A stretch of 34,038 nt of DNA from a virus: IMG/VR virus record IMGVR_UViG_3300034104_002530, positions 1-34,038 of that record, one strand, 5' to 3'. Under the pieces are notes generated by a model that made no database searches, was not told where the DNA came from, and saw only the letters and a program-made list of their open reading frames with translations. Shown here piece after piece: positions 1-8,114 of this stretch (position 1 is its first letter; each line of letters opens with the position of its first letter). The position numbers and the translations under genes were made by a program.

Positions 1-104
1 GATTCATCAATCGCAAACTGACTCAAACGATTAAACGACTGGTTGGATCTAATCCTCCAGGTATCAAACGTATTGGTCAGGGCGACATTTGCAATTTTAG
101 CCAT
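1..104 (-). CDS. Tail fibre-like structural protein, N-terminus only (partial)
   Basis: An ATG at 104 follows directly on the stop of the upstream gene, with AAGGGA about ten bases before it as ribosome binding site. The reading frame stays open to the window edge, giving 34 residues that begin MAKIANVALTNTFDTWRIRS. From memory, this opening, with its NTFDTWR core, is typical of fibre or neck/whisker-type structural proteins of T4-like marine phages, in which the first 30-40 residues are the conserved virion attachment part. It is the last visible gene of the minus-strand baseplate operon, which fits a fibre at the end of the wedge block. Function of the missing part cannot be judged from this window. 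Confidence 0.6.
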   Translation of the reverse strand, partial: MAKIANVALTNTFDTWRIRSNQSFNRLSQFAIDE

Positions 105-323
105 TTATGACTGTCCCTTGGACCCGAGTATCTGTCTTAGCAGGTCCTTAATCTCAGCGACATCCTGCTTCAAATTATTTATCTCGTCTAATTTATCCTG
201 TTCGCGCTTTCTTCTGGCACGATATGCTTCAAGCCCGGAATTGTCAGTAGAGATAATGGCCTGGCATGCTTTATCCTTTACATACCCAGGCTCATTTTCT
301 ATCTTTACTAATTCAGGTTTCAT
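105..323 (-). CDS. Small coiled-coil protein of the tail operon, unknown function
   Basis: A 72-residue protein whose ATG overlaps the stop codon of the 2058-residue structural gene (ATGA), so the two are probably translationally coupled. The first 30 residues (MKPELVKIENEPGYVKD...) look like a short conserved domain. Residues about 34-68 form a charged heptad helix (REQDKLDEINNLKQDVAEI) likely to make a coiled coil. Similar small proteins sit beside fibre genes in T4-like marine phages (recalled, not searched). A role as a minor virion component or fibre-assembly factor is inferred from position only. There is no signal peptide and no catalytic motif. Confidence 0.7.
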   Translation of the reverse strand: MKPELVKIENEPGYVKDKACQAIISTDNSGLEAYRARRKREQDKLDEINNLKQDVAEIKDLLRQILGSKGQS

Positions 324-3300
324 CGTTGTAGCGCAATCACTCTAATATCATCAAGACGTGGTGGGTTTGTTGTGGTAGAGTTTGTAAGCACTACCTTAAT
401 CGATAGGTACTTATAACCAACAAACCGCGATCTTGCAGAATTTCGATATTCAATGATATTTGCATTAGTTGTGTTTGCACCAGACAATACCGCATTGCTA
501 TAATTTGGTACAACAAAAACATATTCTTTAAAGTCATCAACAATATCTGTACTAGAGAATACAGTTGATGATGTAAACCCTGTTTCTGTCGTATATGACA
601 TTGGGATCCAACGCGCATTATCAAACGTATCGCTATCTTCACGATGCAGAATCTTATAGTATACGTTTATGTTAGACCCAGGTGGGCGATATGCGCTAAC
701 ATATACGCGGATATCTTCTGCATCCTGACCATCTGCAAGAGTCATCTTACGGGTAATATATTTTGCTAGAGCATTACCACCACTTGCTGTATTGGCTTCA
801 CCTGTGGTATCATTATTAATGAGATTTTGAACCGTAATGGCTGAAATTCTCTTGACATCAAGAACGGGTGACGCATATCTGCTAGTGCTAGTGAATAGTG
901 CTCTAACTTCAGCGGAACGACCCGCAGCCATAGATGCACCACTAATTGATGTATTTGATTCCATGCTGCGGCTTAGAATATATCTTGGTGCGGTAAATTC
1001 GGTATCAGCATTTACATTCAAGTCAAAATAGTTTGAATCCCTTGATGTATTGCTTGTAGCAAATTTACCTGAGAATCGAATATTCGTATTCGTTGGAGTT
1101 AAGAAGTCAGAAGAAATATTGATTATATCGGCCTGCAAACGATCAAGTCTAACTATGCGAGCAATATAACCATTAGTTTGACCTCTAATCCAGTTATTTG
1201 CAAAGAATACCCGACCTGCGCCCGATGCAGGGCCGCTATTTGTAAATGACACATTAGCTAGATGCAGATAGGTATTTGCAAAGGATACTGAATCATAGTA
1301 AATTGCTTTACCAGTTGGTGTTGTCGCAGATGTAATACCACCAGTTGAATTACCAACTATTATACCAGTTGTTGAATTTGTATTGCGAATGCGAATCCGC
1401 TCTCCGCCCACAAATTTAGTATTCAGAGATACATTTCTTACTCTAAGCTGTGTAGAGCTAAAGCGAGAGATTGTTCCTGTTGCACCAGATGTCATACCTT
1501 GAACGAAGGTGACACCAGTATTTACTGCCTTAGTATTAGCAAATGTACCAACAAGAATCGTCTCGCCGTGAATATCTTCACCCGTGCGAATAAATGCGGC
1601 TGATACATTTGCAATCTGATAATAATCTCTTAGCTCATTCTTAAATATTACTGTGCCTGTTGTTGAGGTATTAAAGTTTGCCACATAAAGGGTAAACTTT
1701 AGATCCTCTTCCTGAATTGGGCTATACACAATATCATTTGATGATGCTGATAGAATACCAGCGGCCGGCTGCGATGAAATTCTGTTACCAGTAATTCTAT
1801 CAACCTCACCAAGACGAGCAATGTGCATATTATAATTTGGATTGCTACCAACCGGCTTTATCACGATAGCGTAATCGCGTGCATTTTGCAGATATACAGG
1901 CGATGGGAAATATACAGGTGTTGGTGCAGAACCATTATCACTTGTATTAATTTCGCCAGGCTGTAGAATTACGCGACTAAACGGAATCATGCGACCAGTA
2001 ATGGTATTTGTTATAGGATCGATTGCACGAATATGGATTTCACAACCAATTTGTGTATCTTTGGTAGCAAAGAATAGATCAACCTTTGTTACAAATGCAC
2101 CAGACCCTGATATCTTACCAATAGCATTAGTATCCATGGTAAATGATTGAGCAATTGGGTCAATAATTGTCTGATTGACAGCAATTGTATTTCTAGTATC
2201 TAAAACAGATTCGGAAACAGTCTCACCTGTTCTGGTGCTTATGATTGTATTTTGTACATCTTGCGTAAGACCTTCAGCCGTATATACAGATTCGGCCGAT
2301 GTTAAAAATGTACCTTGTGTGGTATCATTTGTGGGTGAGTCCGTTAGTCTAAAAATGCGGCTACCAGTTCTAAATCTCATATTTTCATTAGATGGAAGAC
2401 GGAATATACCATACACATTACCATTTGCTACGGAAACAAGCCGTCCGCCCTCATTTGCAGTATTTGCAAATGAAGCATTGGTTGGGGTTACATATTGAGA
2501 AACAGGTGTGCCGTCAAAAAATGGATAAATTCTAGATGTAGGTTTAATACCTCTGCCTATAAATCTAATCGAACGTGATCTCATAAAAGGCTGGATATTT
2601 GAACTTACAACTCTATTACCTGTGCTAGTTGTAGTGGTTACAGGGACTAGTGATGTGCGTGTCCCGCTTCTAACCTGACTTGATGTTGTTGTTGTCGTTA
2701 CTCTAAATGCTTGAGCAACACCAAGGAATTGTCTATCAACAGTAGTTGATTGAGCAACAGTTTGCCAATCACCCCATGTTGTACCCCATGCTCCACTTTG
2801 CTCCCAATTATCATCAAAATTATCAATATTAACAAGAACATCGGGAAGCTGAACAGTATCCACCCAGTAGTCCGAAGGTGGATCTAGAGTAACGCTACCA
2901 TTCCATTTCCAGAATAGACCTGCGGCATTTCTTGTTGTAGAATTATAGGGCTGGCTCACAAAAACTTCGTGACTATATGGCAGGGTTATAATTTCACCAG
3001 CAGATGGCAGATACACACCTGAAATTGTCGATGAAACAGGGCCGCTAGAAATTGTTGATGTTGTAACAAAATTACCTGTTGCATTTTCAACATACAACTT
3101 ATTGCCGACTTTAAATCTTAGTGTTGCTGTTGTTCCACCAGAACTTACTGTAGAACCATTTGCAAAAGCTGATGCTGAGTTGGCAATAAACACTATCTGA
3201 TCACGTGCAACACCTGCTGACGTAACATTGGTACGCACAATATTAGATGAATTTGCTGCATTATAAAAGAGTTCAATATTATCAAGTTTAAACGGAGGTC

Positions 3301-6300
3301 TTGCCTCACCATAATTGGAATCAATTGAAATCTTATAATCCGAATTCTTTACATCACCAACATTATGGCCATAGAAAGGATCTACAAGGATACCGTTTTT
3401 AAATCTATTATTACCAGAAGAATCTTGAATAAGAAGATTTTTAGTATCCATTTCAAGTAGATTTAAAGTAGTATAATATTCAAGATTCTCAATTCTATCG
3501 CGTAAAACCCCAATATCTCTCATTGTAAAGCGAGGATTTTTTACAGGAAATACTCTAGAAGCTAAATCGCCTCTATTAACTCTGCGTGCTTGCTCATCCG
3601 CAAGAGACGGATATGGTGAAAGATTTATAGTCGCAATTGACATAGTATCTTTCGACTCATCCGGTGTAATCGGATTAAGTGATGGTACGCCCTTTACAGC
3701 AGTAAAATTACCATCACGATCAAGAACAATTCTATCATTTCGGAGTAGATAATAATCAAGATCGGCAGTAAAGTTTTCACCTGGAGCCATAAATCTCAGA
3801 CCACCTGACGGCTGATCAAAGGTGGTTGAAAGTCTTGGATTAATTGATATATTGGTAAGTGATGTAACACCATTTGCGGTATCCGTCATACGAGGACGAA
3901 TATCAATACAATCTCTCAGGTCAAATCTATTACCAGTCCGTGATGAGGTATAGACAGGAATTTCATATGTAAATATTTTTGTGGTATCGGTTGCAGCATT
4001 TGTATCATCGACTGGGTAAGAATCGACAGAAAAATATCCAACACCAGTTGAATAGCTATGAGTAAAGTGATCAAGAGTAACTAGAAGTCGATCACCTGTT
4101 GACAGAGAAATGCCGCTACCAGACTTACGCACAAGACGAGCATGACTATAAAAGTCATCAAGCATCCCAGTATCAAGGGTAAAGTTATTTGTTACATCTG
4201 TACCTTCGGTAAGAGACGCAAAGTTTGACCCAGACTTTCTACGAACAGACACTAGTTTGAAACCGTCAGATAGACCAAGTGGCCATGGCCCGGTGGTGTT
4301 TGCAACATAAGATGTGCCACCACCCGCACCAATTCTAACTTGTACGCGACGATTTCTATTAACTGTCTTTGCGGCCTCTTGCCCATCAACCTTATTCAGC
4401 TCCGTAATTACGGTAGCATTTAGTGATGATCCAAGAGTTTCTTGAAGATTAAAATCTGTCTGTGTCGATGATGACACGGTAATTGTTCTTGCAGATCCAG
4501 TTGAACCAGAGCCACCAAAATCTAATACCTGACCTTGACGAATAAGCTTGTGAACTCGCATTCCGGTGCGAGTAGCGCCGGCCGTAGTCAGAGTGTTTAG
4601 AGATGCCGAAGAAACAGATGTAACAATAAAGTCACCAGTGTTTGCCACGCGAATTAGTTCGCCTGCACTAAATCTAGTAGTTAGATCGATTGCGCTATTA
4701 GAACGGGTTATTGTATTTGATCCGTTTGTTGTGCTAAGTCTTAGCGTGCTAATTGCTCCGGTATTAGACGAGCCGCGTGCTGTAATATAATAATTTGAGC
4801 GACCTATAGCGGTTGATAGCGCACCACTACCTGAGAATGTCTCGCTAGCTGTACCAGTTGATACAGATGCAGTACCACCGGTACCAAATGTAATATCAAA
4901 GGATTTTTCAAATCTAAAATTATTATCAACGTTACCTGTTGTATCTCTTAGTCGTCTAATTGCATTAGCAGGAAGACGGAAGATGGCAATATCAAATGAT
5001 GGGTCTGTTGTATTTGCATTTCTACCGTTTGACCCGAGAATATCGGCTTTACCGTTAGCCTGACCAGCGCCAGCACTAAACATGATTGACTGAGCATTGG
5101 CAAAACCAAACCCGGCATTCATATTAATATCTGTCAGATATACCCTATATTGTGCTGAAGGGAGACCCGGCGTTCCTGCATGATATTCAATTGCACGAAC
5201 TCTTGCGGTACCAATCTCAGAACCAGAGAATGAAGTGAGAGAATAATTTCTGGTTGAAATTGCATTGGCCTGCTGCGATCTAAGGCTGACTCTACCCTGA
5301 GCATTTACATCCCAAGAACCAACAACATTGTCCGCTATGACATAATTACCATAATCAATTAAAGCACTAGCTTGCTCAACTGAATTATAATCGGTTGCTT
5401 TGTCAATTGGTATGCGCTTACTTTGTAAAAGTTCAATATCAAACCCCTGAACATATGATTTTCCTGGGTTTACTTCAACAACCAACTTAGATGCGCTTCC
5501 ACCCTCTCCCGCAGTAAAGACACCCTGGTTATTACCAGTCAATAGATGCTCACGAAGTCTAGGTGAAAGACCACTTACAATATAATTACCAGATTCATCA
5601 TAAGTTCTTTGAGCAATATAATCCTTAAGAAGATTGTATTGCGGAGAATCTGAGCGTGATTGAATCTCACCACCCTTAAGCTGAATTAGCTCAATAAAAT
5701 TATTGCTAGCTGTTGCATTAGTATCAATGCGAGTAAATTGCGCCGTTAGCTTAAGGCGCGCCGCCCCTGGTGCGGCAAAGTTATAAGCACCTGATGCAGG
5801 ATCAAGTAGAGTTGAATCATCGGCTTCTTTAACAATAGTCTCGATTACATTGTAACCAATACGTGCCGACCCATTTGAGCTATATTTTGATATAACAAGA
5901 AGATCGGGATCGGTTCGAATGAAATGATCCTTAGCATAAATTACGCCTTCATTAATTTTCATTAGGGCCGAATAGCCTGTGGCACCAGATGAAATTAGAT
6001 TGGCTGTTAGGCCACCACCACCGGTTGCGGTAATAACTTCGCCGTTAGCAAATGAACGGCGATTGCTATTACCACCAGTAAATTTGACAAATAAAGTTTT
6101 AAAATTTGGTGTATTTGCTTCTGATCCATCATTTACTTTAATGACGCTAGCTGACACACCAGATGTTGCACCAGTTACGGTTCTATTCAAAAATGCATAG
6201 ACATTTACTGAAGTAGTACCATTTGAAGCTGCATCGCGCAACTTCATATAAACTACATCTTTGTCTAGAAGGGTTTGGCAGCCTCTTACGATACTACCTT

Positions 6301-6496
6301 CTTTAAAAATATGCTCGGCAAAACGATCAATCTGATTTTGTAGAATTGACTGAATCTGTGTAAGCTCGCGCGCTTGAACGGCAAGCCCAGGGCGAAACAG
6401 AATGCGATGAAAATTCTTTGACTCATTAAAATCATCATAATACGGGTCAACATTTAGATCCGTAGAAATCGTGACGGTGTTAGCAATAGACGCCAT
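320..6496 (-). CDS. Giant tail/baseplate structural protein (DUF4815-like), 2058 residues
   Basis: This is the largest gene in the window. The N-terminal 75 residues (VDPYYDDFNESKNFHRILFRPG, then AVQARELTQIQSILQNQ) match the start of DUF4815-type virion proteins that follow gp8 in T4-like marine phages. The body is very rich in Ser, Thr, Asn and Gly and poor in Cys, as expected for a beta-rich extended virion protein. It contains several copies of a small module of the form G-x-SGATG...L-x-V...F-x-x-GE-x-I, for example near nucleotides 1500-1390 and around 6050-6190. The C-terminal part (about 1850-2058) looks like a globular receptor- or sugar-binding type domain, but this is a guess. AAGGGA lies eleven bases before the ATG. 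It follows gp8 by 15 bases in the late operon. A role as a peripheral baseplate or fibre-connector protein is inferred. Confidence 0.8.
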   Translation of the reverse strand: MASIANTVTISTDLNVDPYYDDFNESKNFHRILFRPGLAVQARELTQIQSILQNQIDRFAEHIFKEGSIVRGCQTLLDKDVVYMKLRDAASNGTTSVNVYAFLNRTVTGATSGVSASVIKVNDGSEANTPNFKTLFVKFTGGNSNRRSFANGEVITATGGGGLTANLISSGATGYSALMKINEGVIYAKDHFIRTDPDLLVISKYSSNGSARIGYNVIETIVKEADDSTLLDPASGAYNFAAPGAARLKLTAQFTRIDTNATASNNFIELIQLKGGEIQSRSDSPQYNLLKDYIAQRTYDESGNYIVSGLSPRLREHLLTGNNQGVFTAGEGGSASKLVVEVNPGKSYVQGFDIELLQSKRIPIDKATDYNSVEQASALIDYGNYVIADNVVGSWDVNAQGRVSLRSQQANAISTRNYSLTSFSGSEIGTARVRAIEYHAGTPGLPSAQYRVYLTDINMNAGFGFANAQSIMFSAGAGQANGKADILGSNGRNANTTDPSFDIAIFRLPANAIRRLRDTTGNVDNNFRFEKSFDITFGTGGTASVSTGTASETFSGSGALSTAIGRSNYYITARGSSNTGAISTLRLSTTNGSNTITRSNSAIDLTTRFSAGELIRVANTGDFIVTSVSSASLNTLTTAGATRTGMRVHKLIRQGQVLDFGGSGSTGSARTITVSSSTQTDFNLQETLGSSLNATVITELNKVDGQEAAKTVNRNRRVQVRIGAGGGTSYVANTTGPWPLGLSDGFKLVSVRRKSGSNFASLTEGTDVTNNFTLDTGMLDDFYSHARLVRKSGSGISLSTGDRLLVTLDHFTHSYSTGVGYFSVDSYPVDDTNAATDTTKIFTYEIPVYTSSRTGNRFDLRDCIDIRPRMTDTANGVTSLTNISINPRLSTTFDQPSGGLRFMAPGENFTADLDYYLLRNDRIVLDRDGNFTAVKGVPSLNPITPDESKDTMSIATINLSPYPSLADEQARRVNRGDLASRVFPVKNPRFTMRDIGVLRDRIENLEYYTTLNLLEMDTKNLLIQDSSGNNRFKNGILVDPFYGHNVGDVKNSDYKISIDSNYGEARPPFKLDNIELFYNAANSSNIVRTNVTSAGVARDQIVFIANSASAFANGSTVSSGGTTATLRFKVGNKLYVENATGNFVTTSTISSGPVSSTISGVYLPSAGEIITLPYSHEVFVSQPYNSTTRNAAGLFWKWNGSVTLDPPSDYWVDTVQLPDVLVNIDNFDDNWEQSGAWGTTWGDWQTVAQSTTVDRQFLGVAQAFRVTTTTTSSQVRSGTRTSLVPVTTTTSTGNRVVSSNIQPFMRSRSIRFIGRGIKPTSRIYPFFDGTPVSQYVTPTNASFANTANEGGRLVSVANGNVYGIFRLPSNENMRFRTGSRIFRLTDSPTNDTTQGTFLTSAESVYTAEGLTQDVQNTIISTRTGETVSESVLDTRNTIAVNQTIIDPIAQSFTMDTNAIGKISGSGAFVTKVDLFFATKDTQIGCEIHIRAIDPITNTITGRMIPFSRVILQPGEINTSDNGSAPTPVYFPSPVYLQNARDYAIVIKPVGSNPNYNMHIARLGEVDRITGNRISSQPAAGILSASSNDIVYSPIQEEDLKFTLYVANFNTSTTGTVIFKNELRDYYQIANVSAAFIRTGEDIHGETILVGTFANTKAVNTGVTFVQGMTSGATGTISRFSSTQLRVRNVSLNTKFVGGERIRIRNTNSTTGIIVGNSTGGITSATTPTGKAIYYDSVSFANTYLHLANVSFTNSGPASGAGRVFFANNWIRGQTNGYIARIVRLDRLQADIINISSDFLTPTNTNIRFSGKFATSNTSRDSNYFDLNVNADTEFTAPRYILSRSMESNTSISGASMAAGRSAEVRALFTSTSRYASPVLDVKRISAITVQNLINNDTTGEANTASGGNALAKYITRKMTLADGQDAEDIRVYVSAYRPPGSNINVYYKILHREDSDTFDNARWIPMSYTTETGFTSSTVFSSTDIVDDFKEYVFVVPNYSNAVLSGANTTNANIIEYRNSARSRFVGYKYLSIKVVLTNSTTTNPPRLDDIRVIALQR

Positions 6497-6511
6497 CTGT
6501 TTTCTTATCCC

Positions 6512-8080
6512 TTAAAACGTCACGACAAAACGAAATTCTTCAAGTTGATCTGGTTTTCTGACAATTGGCTGATTGCTTTCTATGTATAAGACATCCCCAG
6601 TATTTTCTCTAACTGCCGGCTTTATCGCATTGATAATAGTAGCGGTTACCCCGGATGACGAAGATGTCAATGATTCTGTTTGTGCAAACCCACCACCAAT
6701 ACCATTGGTTGTCAAACGAACAACACGAAGAACACCCTTTGTGCGTGCTGAATTAGTATTCGCAAAATATACAACTCTGGCTTTAGCGCCACTAGTACCA
6801 CCAGTTACAATTTCATCGGCGGTGTAGTCGCCTGACACATTTTGTAGCACTATACGATGACATTGATCAATTACCGATGCATTGGCTACAGGGCCACTTC
6901 TAAGCTTAGGGTCTCTAATTATACCAATGGTTCTAAAATCATTATTGGTTGGGAATGTATTTGACTCGCCGCCAGTTACAGATACAGACAGCATTAAATC
7001 TTTAGCATATAATTCATTACGCGCATTACTACCATGACCACCTCTCGGTGATATGATAGCTTGTGCGATAGCACCTGACCCATATGATGAATTTGCTATG
7101 ATGGCCACATTTGCTTCGCCATAACTACGACCGTTAGTTATCATGGTGATTTTGCGAACTTGCCCACCCAATGTGTTAGAAACATGTGCGGTCGCGCGTA
7201 TGGATGCTGTTGCACCACTATCACCTCTAATTATAACTGAGGGTGCAACAGAATATATTGATGATGTATTTGGTGTAATAGTAAATGCACTGTTGACGGT
7301 AACTACTCTACCAGTACCAACGTATTTTACTATGCGACGAAGCTGACCAACACCAAGACCGGCTGAAATATACAATGTTGACCCAGTATATGCACCATCA
7401 ATCTGCAATGCATTAGTTGCCAATCTTACTGTTGTAGAATTTGTTACAGACAAGAATGTATTTGAAGTGCTTATATAACCACTACCGTTAGCAGTAACTA
7501 AAACATGATCTATTGTCCCATTAGCTGCGGCCTGCTGCACAGACCACTGTGCGCTTCCGTTGTTAGCTGTTAGCTGTCTAACTGGAATATAAGTGCTATT
7601 TAAAAATTTCTGCGCGTCGGCCGTAGTAATAGCAAATAAGAATTTCCAACGATATCCATCGGCTGTGCTAACAACTGACGTGCTAATACCAGAGGGTTCT
7701 TCTGTTGATACTGCACCTCTATTATTGTCTATGCACTTATAGACATTATTTTCTGACGTAAGCACGTAAAATTGTCTATCATATAAATTTGCAGTTCTAT
7801 CGTTATATTCAGTATATACAGTATTGTTTGTCCAATTATATCGAGGTGCAATTGAAATAATATCGGCTGAATTGATTCGTTTTAGCGCAACCATATCTCG
7901 ATATATGTTAAATTCTGTAGTAAATTGATTATTTGTTACTGCGGGTGGTGATGAGTCATTAGCAAAAGGTGTTACCCCACCCATAAACATGTAAAGCCGA
8001 GTCGGCGAAGGTTCATCAAATGATTCCTTCAGCTGATCGGCCGTGTTTAAACGAAAGAATGGGGTGATTCTATTTGTCAT
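6512..8080 (-). CDS. gp8: Baseplate wedge protein gp8
   Basis: A 522-residue gp8-family wedge protein. In T4, a gp8 dimer joins gp7 and gp10 in each of the six wedges. The first 170 residues carry the family pattern: a short opening, a RLYMFMGG segment, the wedge core around MVALKRINSADIISIAPRYNW, a FYVLTSENNVYKCIDNN strand pair and the GYRWKFLFAI motif. T4 gp8 is 334 residues, so this one is longer. The extra C-terminal half (about 200-500) consists of Gly/Ser/Thr-rich beta segments including a G-TSGA-ARV module shared with neighbouring baseplate genes. The start has AGGAAAAGG about eight bases upstream and its own late-promoter-like box at 8103-8110. It lies downstream of the gp7-position gene, as in T4 (6-7-8). 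Confidence 0.85.
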   Translation of the reverse strand: MTNRITPFFRLNTADQLKESFDEPSPTRLYMFMGGVTPFANDSSPPAVTNNQFTTEFNIYRDMVALKRINSADIISIAPRYNWTNNTVYTEYNDRTANLYDRQFYVLTSENNVYKCIDNNRGAVSTEEPSGISTSVVSTADGYRWKFLFAITTADAQKFLNSTYIPVRQLTANNGSAQWSVQQAAANGTIDHVLVTANGSGYISTSNTFLSVTNSTTVRLATNALQIDGAYTGSTLYISAGLGVGQLRRIVKYVGTGRVVTVNSAFTITPNTSSIYSVAPSVIIRGDSGATASIRATAHVSNTLGGQVRKITMITNGRSYGEANVAIIANSSYGSGAIAQAIISPRGGHGSNARNELYAKDLMLSVSVTGGESNTFPTNNDFRTIGIIRDPKLRSGPVANASVIDQCHRIVLQNVSGDYTADEIVTGGTSGAKARVVYFANTNSARTKGVLRVVRLTTNGIGGGFAQTESLTSSSSGVTATIINAIKPAVRENTGDVLYIESNQPIVRKPDQLEEFRFVVTF

Positions 8081-8102
8081 CTGAACCTTTTCCTAGTCGC
8101 AT

Positions 8103-8110
8103 TATTTATC
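8103..8110 (-). promoter_or_regulatory. Candidate T4-type late promoter box for gp8
   Basis: GATAAATA on the minus strand, 22 bases before the gp8 start codon, in the 34-base gap after the upstream gene. It differs from the T4 late consensus TATAAATA only at the first base. No -35 element is expected for gp55/gp33-dependent promoters. The same GATAAATA occurs before gp25. Confidence 0.5.
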
Positions 8111-8114
8111 AAGT